The notes under the pieces: generated by a model
Databases searched by the model: none
What the model was told of the DNA's origin: nothing
What the model saw: only the letters and a program-made list of their open reading frames with translations
Shown: one piece after another, positions 19,250 to 27,763 of the stretch
Numbering within the stretch: the first letter of the stretch is position 1
Layout of the letters: every line of letters starts with the position of its first letter
Source: Leptospira montravelensis
Lineage (GTDB): Bacteria; Spirochaetota; Leptospiria; Leptospirales; Leptospiraceae
DNA: 64,000 nucleotides
Assembly (NCBI RefSeq): GCF_004770045.1
Contig: NZ_RQFO01000011.1
Coordinates: forward strand, 124,001 to 188,000
Reading direction: 5' to 3'
Position numbers and translations under genes: made by a program

Positions 19250-20065
19250 ATGATAATGAAATTTAAAGCCGCCGCAGTGCAAGTCACAAGTACAGCAAGA
19301 GTCTCAAATAACCTAACTAAGTGTAGGCAACTCGTAGAGGAGGCGGCAAGTGCTGGTGCCAAGGTCATTGGTCTTCCTGAAAATTTTTCCTTTATGGGAA
19401 GTGAGACCGAGAAAAAAAATCTTCTTGGTCAAATTGAAGAAGAAACAAATGTTTTTTTACAAGAAACAGCAAAAGACCTGGGGATCTATCTTCTCGGAGG
19501 AGGTTTTCCTACCCAAGCACCTACAGGAAAAGTATACAATACTGCTATCATGAGAGATCCTGAAGGAAAAGAAGTGTTTCGGTATCACAAAGCCCATTTA
19601 TTCAACGCTGTGGTGGGCGATGGTTTTAATTATAGCGAATCCAATTCCACAGAAAGTGGGGGAAAGGTTCCCGATGTGATCCAAACTGAATACGGAAAAA
19701 TCTCTTCCGCCATTTGTTATGACCTTCGTTTTCCTGAGCTCTTTCGTGCGCTCTCCAAAAAAGGAGTCGAACTTTGTTTTTTGCCAGCAGCCTTTACTGT
19801 TCCTACGGGGGAGGCACACTGGCATGTACTCCTACGGGCTCGTGCCATTGAGAATTTTATGTATGTCATCGCACCGGGCCAGACAGGAGTCCACGATCCA
19901 CATGGGAACCGAAAGACCTTTGGCCATTCTCTCATCATTTCGCCTTGGGGGGAAATTTTAGATGAGATTCACAATACGGAAGGATTTGCGATTGCGGAAA
20001 TCGACTTACAAAAGTTAAGCGAAATCAGAAACCAACTTCCTAGTTTAAACCATCGTTTGTTTTAG
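19250..20065 (+). CDS. Carbon-nitrogen hydrolase (nitrilase superfamily; NIT2/omega-amidase-like)
   Basis: A 271-residue enzyme with the Glu-Lys-Cys catalytic set of the superfamily: glutamate in GLPENFSFMG (about residue 43), lysine in RYHKAHLFNA (about 111) and cysteine in SAICYDLRFPELFRAL (about 148). The sequence is closest in style to NIT1/NIT2-type amidases, which repair deaminated glutathione or remove omega-amides from alpha-keto acids. A start at 19250 or at the second ATG 19256 is possible; the latter gives MKFKAAAVQVTS. The stop overlaps the end of the convergent hydrolase gene by 4 bp. Confidence 0.9.
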   Translation: MIMKFKAAAVQVTSTARVSNNLTKCRQLVEEAASAGAKVIGLPENFSFMGSETEKKNLLGQIEEETNVFLQETAKDLGIYLLGGGFPTQAPTGKVYNTAIMRDPEGKEVFRYHKAHLFNAVVGDGFNYSESNSTESGGKVPDVIQTEYGKISSAICYDLRFPELFRALSKKGVELCFLPAAFTVPTGEAHWHVLLRARAIENFMYVIAPGQTGVHDPHGNRKTFGHSLIISPWGEILDEIHNTEGFAIAEIDLQKLSEIRNQLPSLNHRLF

Positions 20066-20955
20066 AAAAAGGATTTTTTTATGGGAGAGGCCTTTTTCAT
20101 AAGAATAAAATCTTTCATAACTTTTTCCGCTGCCTTTTGTTTTTCCATGTGTACGAAATGTCCGCATTCAGAAAATAACACTGCTTTGACATGAGGAGTG
20201 GTTCTTTCTAGTTCCATTACATCCTTTCCTGGAATGATCGGATCCTCTTCTCCTCGCATAATGAGTGTCGGAACTTGATTTCCAAAAACTAAGGGACGAA
20301 TGTCCGTTCTGTCTAACATTTCCAGGATCATTAGGATTTGTCTTGGATTCAAACATTCAAATTGTGGATTGTAATCTTTTAAAAATTGTTTGATATCTTC
20401 GCGTGCATGGAAAGCGCTCGAATCAAACACTCCATAGGAAAACCCAATTTGTAAGGCTTTGGGAAGGGCCTTTCCAATTTTGAATCCAAAATCAAAAAAA
20501 CTACCTAAGTTCGCACGGAGTCCCATAACTCCAATTTTTAAAATTCCAGGTACGGGTCCGTGGACAAAAGGTGCTATCGAAATGACTTGTTTAATCCTTT
20601 GTGGGAAAAGGGAAGCAATGGCAAGGACAGCCATCCCACCTGTCGAATGACCCACAAGAGTAATGTCTTTTTCACCTGCAGAGGCCCAAATTCCTTGTGC
20701 CTGTGTTTCTAAAAAGTCTTGGAGGGTGAGCCCTTTTTTTTGATCAAAAATTTCTGCTGGATAATGACCAACTAAGTCAAGTTCAATGACATCTCCAAAC
20801 TGGCGAAAAAAAGGAATGTTAAGACCCCAATAACCAGCGGCAGAACACCAACCACCAATAAGGACAATTATTTCTTTTGCCTTGGGGTTTAACGACTTAT
20901 GCTTAACGTAAGTTAGTCTATGATTTTTCCAGTTATATATTTGTCTCTCTGACAT
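20062..20955 (-). CDS. Alpha/beta hydrolase
   Basis: A 297-residue cytosolic alpha/beta-fold protein. The oxyanion stretch is LIGGWCSAAGYWGLNIPFF, the nucleophile elbow is LVGHSTGGMAVL (serine about 104), the acid is in RGEEDPIIPGKD (about 240), and the base histidine is in SECGHFVHMEKQ (about 268). The set of three is complete. The gene follows alr by 8 bp with a good ribosome binding site (GAGGA), so the two form an operon. The substrate is unknown; ester or lactone hydrolysis is the default expectation for this fold. Confidence 0.88.
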   Translation of the reverse strand: MSERQIYNWKNHRLTYVKHKSLNPKAKEIIVLIGGWCSAAGYWGLNIPFFRQFGDVIELDLVGHYPAEIFDQKKGLTLQDFLETQAQGIWASAGEKDITLVGHSTGGMAVLAIASLFPQRIKQVISIAPFVHGPVPGILKIGVMGLRANLGSFFDFGFKIGKALPKALQIGFSYGVFDSSAFHAREDIKQFLKDYNPQFECLNPRQILMILEMLDRTDIRPLVFGNQVPTLIMRGEEDPIIPGKDVMELERTTPHVKAVLFSECGHFVHMEKQKAAEKVMKDFILMKKASPIKKSFF

Positions 20956-20963
20956 AATTTCCT

Positions 20964-22094
20964 CTAGTCTTCAATGATACGAGGGAAAGATCCCAAAATT
21001 CTTGTGACCACTTCGTAGTTAATAGTCCCAGTCCAAGCGGCATGATCATCAGCAGAAATGAATTCATTTCCTGACTTACCCAAAATGACAACATCATCAC
21101 CAAGTTTTGCATCAGGAATATGTGTGATATCAAGCATTGTCATATTCATACAAATCCGACCTAAAATTTTTGCTCGTTCTCCACGAACTAACATATATCC
21201 ATGATTCGAAAGTTTCCGATCCAGTCCCTCATAGTATCCGACGGGAACAACTGCCAATTTTGTATCATGTGTAGTTTTATAAGTAGATCCGTAGCCAATA
21301 AATGTACCTTGGCTCAGATTCTGGATGTGTTGGATTTGGGTTCTCCAACTAAGTGCTGGTTTTAACATCCCCACATCTTTTTTCATAAGAGATAAGGACA
21401 ATTTTGTTTCAAGACTTGGCCAAAGTCCATAGAGAGAAATTCCCACACGAACCAAATCCATCCTTGCTTCTGAAAATAACATAGCAGACGCAGACGAGGC
21501 GCAGTGGCAAATAAGATCAATAAACCCGTGTTTAGCGAATGTGTCGATTGTATCTTGAAACTTACTTAATTGTAACATGGAATAACTATGTTCTGTAAAA
21601 TCTTCGGTGCTCGCAAAGTGGGTGGCTATCCCCGAAAGCGGGAGTTTTTTTTCAAAAATTTCTTTGGCCAGGGCATCAGCATCGCTTGCGGGAATTCCAA
21701 GCCTTGACATCCCTGTGTCCACTTTTAAATGAATTTTAGGTGTAGGGGAAAGTTTGGCGAGAGTCTCAATTTCATCAATTCGAGAGACCATAACCCAAAA
21801 ATTTTCATCTGCCAATGATTCCTTTCTTTCTTTCAGATCAGGAATGCTCCCCATTATCAGAACAGTGGCTTTGGTAAAAACGCGCCGAATGGAAAGAGCT
21901 TCCTCTAGGGAATTGACCCCCAAATAATCGGCACCTGCATCGAGGGCGATGGAAGCTGTGGCAAGAAGGCCGTGCCCATAGGCGTTGGATTTGATAATAG
22001 CAGTAAACTTGGTTTTGGGTCCAATCAGCTTTCGAAAGAGGGCAATATTGTGGCTAAACGCCGACCTTGAGAGGTAAATCCGAGAAGAGAGCAC
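20964..22094 (-). CDS. alr: Alanine racemase
   Basis: PLP enzyme that makes D-alanine for peptidoglycan. The 376-residue protein has the PLP lysine in FTAIIKSNAYGHGLLATA (about residue 35) and a second catalytic tyrosine in the C-terminal barrel region (FIGYGSTYKT, about 255), along with GRICMNMTMLDIT. The start is GTG at 22094, with only a weak GGGA ribosome binding site. It leads the operon with the alpha/beta hydrolase and is divergent from the class V enzyme at 22150. Confidence 0.95.
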   Translation of the reverse strand: MLSSRIYLSRSAFSHNIALFRKLIGPKTKFTAIIKSNAYGHGLLATASIALDAGADYLGVNSLEEALSIRRVFTKATVLIMGSIPDLKERKESLADENFWVMVSRIDEIETLAKLSPTPKIHLKVDTGMSRLGIPASDADALAKEIFEKKLPLSGIATHFASTEDFTEHSYSMLQLSKFQDTIDTFAKHGFIDLICHCASSASAMLFSEARMDLVRVGISLYGLWPSLETKLSLSLMKKDVGMLKPALSWRTQIQHIQNLSQGTFIGYGSTYKTTHDTKLAVVPVGYYEGLDRKLSNHGYMLVRGERAKILGRICMNMTMLDITHIPDAKLGDDVVILGKSGNEFISADDHAAWTGTINYEVVTRILGSFPRIIED

Positions 22095-22149
22095 GTTCCC
22101 ATTTTTTTTTACTTTTCTCTTCTGTCGCTTCAGATATTTCTATTTTTGC

Positions 22150-23352
22150 ATGACTCTGAATCCATCTGAACTTCCATCGTTTCCTTCCTTTCCCCATTGG
22201 AAAGGGATCTCCCAGTATTTCCCCGTACAGAATGATTCCGTCTGGTTGAATTATTGTGGGACCACCCCCGTTTCTACTTATGCCATTGATATGATGAATC
22301 TCTACTTTCAGGAATATGCAAGGTATGGGATTTTTGCCCCCAGTTTTGCAGAACCTGTGATTAAGTCGAAAATCAAAGGTTATATTTCAGAAATTCTAAG
22401 TTGCGATCCATCGGAAATTGGGATTGTACATAACACAAGTGAGGGGATGAACCTTTATTCTCATAGCATTCAAATTCCAAAGGGAAAACGAATCCTTGTT
22501 TTGGAAAATGAATACCCTAGTAATGTTTATCCCTGGGAACATTGGAAAGAAAAGGGAGTTGGTTTAGATTTTATCCCAGTGGGAAAAACTCCCGATGAAT
22601 TTTTAACAAATCTCAAAACCGAATTAGGAAAAGGGGATGTATACATTCTTAGCCTATCGCCTGTTCATTGGTGTACGGGAGTGGTTTTTGATATGGAAGC
22701 CGTTTCCAAACTTTGTGAAACAAACTCCACCAAACTTGTAATTGACGGAAGCCAAGCCGTAGGTCATATCCCACTTGATTTTGGGAAATTGAAAGTGGCA
22801 TTTTGTGCTTTTGCCGCTTGGAAGTGGTTACTTGGACCATTGGGTTTGGGAGTGGTGTATTTATCCAAGGAAGAATCTAAAGGTTTTAAACTGATCTTTA
22901 AAGGCCAAGCCAGTGTCGTCAACGATTCCAACTATTTCCCTTATCGGGATGAGTGGAAACCCGCTGCCGACCAATTTGAACAAAGTACCATCAATTTCAA
23001 TGATTGGATTTATTTTTATGCCTCACTAAAGATGTTATCAACTCTTGGGTTTACTCGGGTTAGGGAACGGATTTATGAAGTGGCAGGAATGTTTAAGGAC
23101 GCAATTCACGATCTTGGATTTACTTTAGAATCAGATGCATTTCCCCAAATAAAAACAGGAATCCTTGCCATCACAGGACATAAGGATCCGTCCAAATTCC
23201 AACCGGAAGCCATCCAGGCCTTTCTAAAACAAAGGAAAATCACAACAGCGGTGCGTTTAGGACGGTTACGAATGGCTCCTCATATTGCTATTGAAGAAGA
23301 ACATGTGACCCGTGTGAAAGAAGCCTTATCTGACTACCTAAACCAAAGTTAG
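22150..23352 (+). CDS. Class V aminotransferase-fold PLP enzyme
   Basis: A 400-residue protein of the class V aminotransferase/cysteine desulfurase-like fold. Seen are WLNYCGTTPVST at the start, HNTSEGMNLYSHSI, the aspartate region VIDGSQAVGHIPLD and the PLP lysine in FAAWKWLLGPLGLGVVYLS. The motif order is as in isopenicillin-N epimerase-like and SufS-like relatives, but I see no clear persulfide cysteine, so a desulfurase function is not supported. The substrate is unknown. The next gene, a symporter, starts 26 bp later, so co-transcription is likely. Confidence 0.85.
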   Translation: MTLNPSELPSFPSFPHWKGISQYFPVQNDSVWLNYCGTTPVSTYAIDMMNLYFQEYARYGIFAPSFAEPVIKSKIKGYISEILSCDPSEIGIVHNTSEGMNLYSHSIQIPKGKRILVLENEYPSNVYPWEHWKEKGVGLDFIPVGKTPDEFLTNLKTELGKGDVYILSLSPVHWCTGVVFDMEAVSKLCETNSTKLVIDGSQAVGHIPLDFGKLKVAFCAFAAWKWLLGPLGLGVVYLSKEESKGFKLIFKGQASVVNDSNYFPYRDEWKPAADQFEQSTINFNDWIYFYASLKMLSTLGFTRVRERIYEVAGMFKDAIHDLGFTLESDAFPQIKTGILAITGHKDPSKFQPEAIQAFLKQRKITTAVRLGRLRMAPHIAIEEEHVTRVKEALSDYLNQS

Positions 23353-23378
23353 GTGGAAATTGTTTTCTAAAATTAAAT

Positions 23379-24323
23379 ATGCTCACACAAATATCTAAAT
23401 TCATAGTCAATGCCTTCCCCCTTGTGCTTCTTTTGATTTCGGGGATTGGTTTTGTATCTCCCGACAATATCATTTGGTTCAAAGGCCCTTGGATCACTTA
23501 TAGTTTAGGTGCCATTATGCTTGGGATGGGACTCACTCTGGAAGCAGAAGATTTTATTCGTATTTTAAAACAACCAAAACCAATTCTAATTGGAACAGTA
23601 TTACAATATACGATTATGCCAATCCTTGGATATTCTCTCGGATATTTGTTCCAACTACCACAAGCATTTGCTGTAGGGCTAATCCTTGTCTCATGTTGTC
23701 CCGGAGGAACGGCATCCAATGTGATCACATTTTTGTCCAAAGCGGATGTGCCTTTAAGTGTTACTTTAACTTCTGTTTCTACAATCCTTGGAATTTTAAT
23801 GACTCCCTTTCTTGTTGCGGTTCTTATTGGGAGTCGATTGGAGATTGATCGGTTGGGACTTGTATTGACAACCTTCCAAGTGATTTTAGTTCCCGTAGGT
23901 TTAGGATTATTCTTAAAATCCCTTTTCCCAAAACTTACCAAAGAGGTTCAGGATTTTTTCCCCGTACTTTCTGTACTCTTGATTGCGATGATCGTGGCTT
24001 CGATCATTGCCAGTGGAAAAGAAACCATCCTAAATTCTGACTTTCGTATCTTTTTTGCAGTGATCCTTTTGCATTTAGGTGGGTTTGGATTTGGTGGAAT
24101 TTTTAGCCTGTATCTGACAAAGAATGCAAAAACAGCCAAAACCATCTCCATCGAAGTAGGGATGCAAAATTCGGGGCTTGGGGCCGTGCTCGCCAGGACT
24201 CATTTTCTCGATCCGAACACCGCCATTCCTAGTGCTTTATCGAGTTTGACCCATTCGCTTCTGGGAAGTCTATTTGCTACCTATTTCAGAAAGGAACAGA
24301 AAAAACCCTCTATTGTCGATTGA
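23379..24323 (+). CDS. Bile acid:sodium symporter (BASS) family transporter
   Basis: A 314-residue polytopic membrane protein with about nine or ten helices. Family signs are GAIMLGMGLTLEAEDFIRILKQPKPILIG early on and VGLILVSCCPGGTASNVITFLSKADVPLSVTLT in the middle, the conserved CCPGGxxSN sodium-site region of the BASS/YocS group, and IEVGMQNSGLGAVLA in the second half. These transporters take up organic anions such as pantothenate, pyruvate or keto acids with sodium; the actual substrate is not known. It follows the class V PLP enzyme by 26 bp, which may supply or use the substrate. Confidence 0.9.
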   Translation: MLTQISKFIVNAFPLVLLLISGIGFVSPDNIIWFKGPWITYSLGAIMLGMGLTLEAEDFIRILKQPKPILIGTVLQYTIMPILGYSLGYLFQLPQAFAVGLILVSCCPGGTASNVITFLSKADVPLSVTLTSVSTILGILMTPFLVAVLIGSRLEIDRLGLVLTTFQVILVPVGLGLFLKSLFPKLTKEVQDFFPVLSVLLIAMIVASIIASGKETILNSDFRIFFAVILLHLGGFGFGGIFSLYLTKNAKTAKTISIEVGMQNSGLGAVLARTHFLDPNTAIPSALSSLTHSLLGSLFATYFRKEQKKPSIVD

Positions 24324-24357
24324 CTATATATGGGGTCGGTACGTCATGGCATAAATT

Positions 24358-24519
24358 ATGAGAGAAATCATAAAACTAACCTGTGTCCCATGTGCGATAC
24401 CTGGGCGGTCAAATTACTTCCAGACTAAAAACAAGAAGACTAAGTCGGAAAAACTTGTGACTAAAAAATATTGCAAATTTTGCAAATCACATACGGATCA
24501 CAAGGAAACCAAAGTCTAA
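24358..24519 (+). CDS. rpmG: 50S ribosomal protein L33
   Basis: A short gene of 53 residues, MREIIKLTCVPCAIPGRSNY onward, with KKYCKFCKSHTDHKETKV at the end. The N-terminus MREIIKL and the KKYC-C-HTxHKE ending are hallmarks of L33. All four zinc-ribbon cysteines are present (9, 12, 39, 42), so this is a zinc-binding form. A few extra residues (AIPG) follow the first cysteine pair. It is a component of the large ribosomal subunit near the E site. No clear ribosome binding site is seen. The next gene starts 8 bp later. Confidence 0.93.
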   Translation: MREIIKLTCVPCAIPGRSNYFQTKNKKTKSEKLVTKKYCKFCKSHTDHKETKV

Positions 24520-24527
24520 GGGATAAG

Positions 24528-24995
24528 ATGCCTAAACCAGCTGCAAAATCTTCATCATCAGAGAAGGGAGTGGACAAAAAGTTCATTGAAGAGGTGCGAG
24601 AGCTCCTCCAAGAGAAAAAAGAGTCCCTCTTAATCAAACTCAATCAGTGGGAAGACACTAGTTCTCCTTCTGGATTGAAAGAGATGGGTGATATTGCCGA
24701 TATCGCATCCGAACTCAATTCAGAGGCTCTAACTTCTGTTTTGACTGAAAACGAAATTGAAACACTACGTGAGATTGAACTTGCGTTAGAAAAGATCGAA
24801 AACGGAACCTACGGGATCTGCGAAGGAACTAAGAAAAAAATTCCACTCGCTAGACTCAAGGCCATCCCGTGGACGAGATTCACTGTGGAATTTGCAGAAC
24901 AAATGGCAAAGAGCCGTAACCGTGCCGGTGGATACCGCATGGATTCTTTATCTGCATACCCAGTTACCGGAATGGATGTGGATTCTCTGGACTAA
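24528..24995 (+). CDS. TraR/DksA-family protein with degenerate zinc finger
   Basis: A 155-residue protein from the ATG at 24528 (AAGGGA upstream). It has a charged helical coiled coil (FIEEVRELLQEKKESLLIKL), DIADIASELNSEA in the acidic hairpin region, and ALEKIENGTYGICEGTKKKIPLARLKAIPWTRFTVEF at the position of the DksA zinc finger. DksA proteins insert into the secondary channel of RNA polymerase and, with ppGpp, alter promoter choice. Only one of the four zinc cysteines remains, so the finger probably folds without zinc, like Cys-poor DksA paralogues. It is likely co-transcribed with rpmG. Confidence 0.88.
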   Translation: MPKPAAKSSSSEKGVDKKFIEEVRELLQEKKESLLIKLNQWEDTSSPSGLKEMGDIADIASELNSEALTSVLTENEIETLREIELALEKIENGTYGICEGTKKKIPLARLKAIPWTRFTVEFAEQMAKSRNRAGGYRMDSLSAYPVTGMDVDSLD

Positions 24996-25094
24996 GAGAA
25001 TCCTTACTTCTTTTTTCGAACCTGGTCTCGAATTCTCCCGCTTCTTAAAATTTTACAATTGATTCGTCACGTAAGCCACTAAACTCTTTCTATC

Positions 25095-27173
25095 GTGAGT
25101 TTTCTAGGCCGCCTTCGATCGTTACCGATTTATGACCTCCTTTTCTTTTTTTTCTGTACCTTCTCCTTATGGAGCCTTCACAGATATGTAGAACCGGTCC
25201 CTGTTTCATCCTTCTATCCTTCCTTTCTTTTACAATTTGCCTTTGGATTTTTTCCTCAATTATATCAGAGGAAATGGGGTAGGATCTTTACCGCACTGGG
25301 AGTGTTTACGTTTTTACGCCTTCCGTATCTTTCCGGTTTGCCGATGTTGGGTTCCTATCAGTTGGTGGGTTTGTTTCTTGGAGCTATTTTAGGAATTTGG
25401 ACTAGGGAATTCATTTTAGTCCTTCTCGGTAGAAATGAAATTGCCCTACCCAAACAATCCGATCAAATTTTAACCGACTGGATGATTCGTAATCCCACAG
25501 GTAAATCCACTCTTCCTATTTGGTATTCCACTTACTTTGGGATTGTATTTTTTATTTTGATTCTTACAGTGCTTTGTTTTTTCCAATACCAAGGTCTTGG
25601 TTTGGTAACAGGACTTGGGATCCAAGAGTATTTATATTTTCCATCTCTTTCTTCTAGAGAAGCTATGGGCCTTTCTTGTAAAATCTTAGTGCCAGTTTCA
25701 CTTGTGATCCTATATCTTTTTTCAGAAGAAAGATCTATGCCTACACCATCTAAAGATAGTTTGTCGGAGCAAATTAGGTTCGGGATTTTTTTAGGTTTTG
25801 GGATCAATTTACTTGTGATGTGTATCCAATCTGTATGGAGTTTGGATTTTTTTTCTAAAGGGACTTTAGAAAGTGTGAGTGCAGGCCGTACAACAGGCCT
25901 CTTACAAGATTCAGGTTCTGCTTCCTGGATTTTACCAATCCTTTCATTATTATGGATTTCAAAACTTGTCAATACTTGGCGTAAATCCAAAGAAAGATTC
26001 AGTTTGATACTTGCCATATTCACTTTCTTTTTTGTCACTTGGCTTGGTTTAAAACAAGGAAAAGCATTTTGGGTTATATGGACAATTTCCATTGCGATTG
26101 GGATGATCCACCTAACGACTGATCTCTGGATTGTATCCATTACAAAAAAAAGAATCACTAGGATTGGATTGTATTTTTTAATTCCCATAGTTGGTTTTTT
26201 TACTTTGTATGGGCTCAGTTTTTTACAAAAAGATTGGGACCTAGTTGAGTTATCCAAAAGAACTATGACCGCCATTCCTGTTTGGAAATCGGATCCATAT
26301 TTGGCTCTAAAAAGAATGGATGTAGTTCGAGCAGAACTTCTTACCATTTGTATAGAAGGAATCAAAAACAATCCTTGGTTAGGAAATGGAATTGGGTCTT
26401 TTCCACTGGCCATGCTTGACCCGTTTCGCATAGGTACAAAAACATCTAGTCCACTCATCGACTTCCCACCCAATTTTTATCTTTGGTTGGTGTATGATTT
26501 GGGAATTTTAGGTGCCATTGTATTTTTATTTTATATAGGATTGTTTCTCTGGGAAAGAGGGCTTTGGAAACAAACCTTACTTCTTGTTTTGCCACTATTT
26601 TTTGGAGTTCAGATACAAAACTCTGATGGTGCCTTTCTTTGTTTTTACCTAATCCTTCTTGGTGAAAAAGGAACAGGGTATTCTCTTTCTTTTGATAAAC
26701 TGAGAAAAACCATTTGGTTTTCTCCTTTGCTCCTGATCCTTTCTGTCGGTCTTCCTCTAAACTACGCTTTATTTTATTCACAAAGGTACTGGGATTTTGG
26801 AATTGGTTCCGAGTTTCGAAAAACGCAGTTAAAAGAATTTCAAACTGCAGCCACATTGCCGCCAAGAGCACCTAACTTTGAATATGAGTTTCACGGAAAA
26901 GTATGGGAATGGAAATTGTCAGAATTTGGATCTGCCAGGTCAGGTAGAATTTTTTTAGAAACAAACAACAGAAGTCCTGTTGTTGAAATTTTGTTTTTAA
27001 ACTCTGATCGAAATATCATCAAACAAGAGTTATTTGCAGAATCGAAACAAGGATACGAATGGACAGGAGAATGTCCGAAAGGAGCCTCCTTTATCCGATT
27101 AAAATCAAGATCTAAATTAGAATTTCGATTGCCCAGGTCTCAGTTTGATGGGAACAATCGAATCCAATTTTAA
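25095..27173 (+). CDS. O-antigen ligase-like (Wzy_C) membrane protein
   Basis: A 692-residue protein with a dozen or more hydrophobic helices in the first 530 residues and a soluble tail of about 130. The region ICIEGIKNNPWLGNGIGSFP, then the periplasmic stretch and FPPNFYLWLVYDLGILGAIV, is characteristic of the O-antigen ligase/polymerase family that joins or polymerises glycan chains on a lipid carrier in the inner membrane. The tail may be a beta-sandwich (LETNNRSPVVEILFLNSDRN). Start is GTG 25095. Substrate and acceptor are unknown; Leptospira lipopolysaccharide is the natural guess. Confidence 0.8.
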   Translation: MSFLGRLRSLPIYDLLFFFFCTFSLWSLHRYVEPVPVSSFYPSFLLQFAFGFFPQLYQRKWGRIFTALGVFTFLRLPYLSGLPMLGSYQLVGLFLGAILGIWTREFILVLLGRNEIALPKQSDQILTDWMIRNPTGKSTLPIWYSTYFGIVFFILILTVLCFFQYQGLGLVTGLGIQEYLYFPSLSSREAMGLSCKILVPVSLVILYLFSEERSMPTPSKDSLSEQIRFGIFLGFGINLLVMCIQSVWSLDFFSKGTLESVSAGRTTGLLQDSGSASWILPILSLLWISKLVNTWRKSKERFSLILAIFTFFFVTWLGLKQGKAFWVIWTISIAIGMIHLTTDLWIVSITKKRITRIGLYFLIPIVGFFTLYGLSFLQKDWDLVELSKRTMTAIPVWKSDPYLALKRMDVVRAELLTICIEGIKNNPWLGNGIGSFPLAMLDPFRIGTKTSSPLIDFPPNFYLWLVYDLGILGAIVFLFYIGLFLWERGLWKQTLLLVLPLFFGVQIQNSDGAFLCFYLILLGEKGTGYSLSFDKLRKTIWFSPLLLILSVGLPLNYALFYSQRYWDFGIGSEFRKTQLKEFQTAATLPPRAPNFEYEFHGKVWEWKLSEFGSARSGRIFLETNNRSPVVEILFLNSDRNIIKQELFAESKQGYEWTGECPKGASFIRLKSRSKLEFRLPRSQFDGNNRIQF

Positions 27174-27177
27174 ATAC

Positions 27178-27672
27178 TTAAACCAACCTTCGAATGTATA
27201 AATCCTTGGTGATTTTGGCGACAGTTTTCCCATCTTCACCGACTACTTGGGTTTCATAGGTTCGAATGGTTTTTTTCTCTTTTTTTAAGAGTTCCTTTAA
27301 ATCATCAAATTCACTATTTGGAATATGGAAGGTGGCGGTAACCGTGCCTTCCCCTGGTTTGACAAAATCGATTTTTGCCCCTTTGTCCCAAACCATATAA
27401 TCTTTTCCAAGATTCATCATAAGTAAAAACATAAAAAACGGATCACACATAGAGTAAAGGGAACCACCGAAATGAGTGCCCACATAATTCGTGTTTGATA
27501 AAATCAGCGGCATAGATACTACCATTGTATTGTTGTCTACGAGTTTCGGTAGAATGTTTGCACCTTCATAGGGTTTGAACATTCGGAATGCTTGTTCAAA
27601 ACCGTAGGTTTGTTCTAAAAATTGCCATAAAGGATGGACTTTGTATTCCAGTAGGATTTCCCTGTGTCTCAT
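27178..27672 (-). CDS. Hotdog-fold thioesterase-like protein (DUF4442/PaaI-type)
   Basis: A 164-residue soluble protein with a hotdog-fold pattern: a long helix-like N-terminus, then VVSMPLILSNTNYVGTHFGGSLYSMCDPFFMFLLM, where the GTHFGGSLYSMCD segment corresponds to the central helix of PaaI/DUF4442 proteins, followed by beta strands (AKIDFVKPGEGTVTATFHIP). It probably binds or hydrolyses an acyl thioester. No catalytic aspartate can be fixed with confidence. It is convergent with the O-antigen ligase gene, 4 bp apart. Confidence 0.8.
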   Translation of the reverse strand: MRHREILLEYKVHPLWQFLEQTYGFEQAFRMFKPYEGANILPKLVDNNTMVVSMPLILSNTNYVGTHFGGSLYSMCDPFFMFLLMMNLGKDYMVWDKGAKIDFVKPGEGTVTATFHIPNSEFDDLKELLKKEKKTIRTYETQVVGEDGKTVAKITKDLYIRRLV

Positions 27673-27763
27673 AAAAACAAGATTGAATAGTATAGAACGA
27701 ACGGTCTACTATTTCTTCTTTGTTTTAAAAGTAGGTAATGATAAAAATTATGTTTTTGGTAAA

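Noticed and set aside
24320..24325. TTGACT before rpmG as a -35 element
   Set aside because: No -10-like hexamer sits at the right spacing downstream.
25532..26473. Long minus-strand frame inside the O-antigen ligase-like gene
   Set aside because: Antisense of a clear membrane protein; the translation is rich in unnatural Lys/Pro runs and shows no domain.
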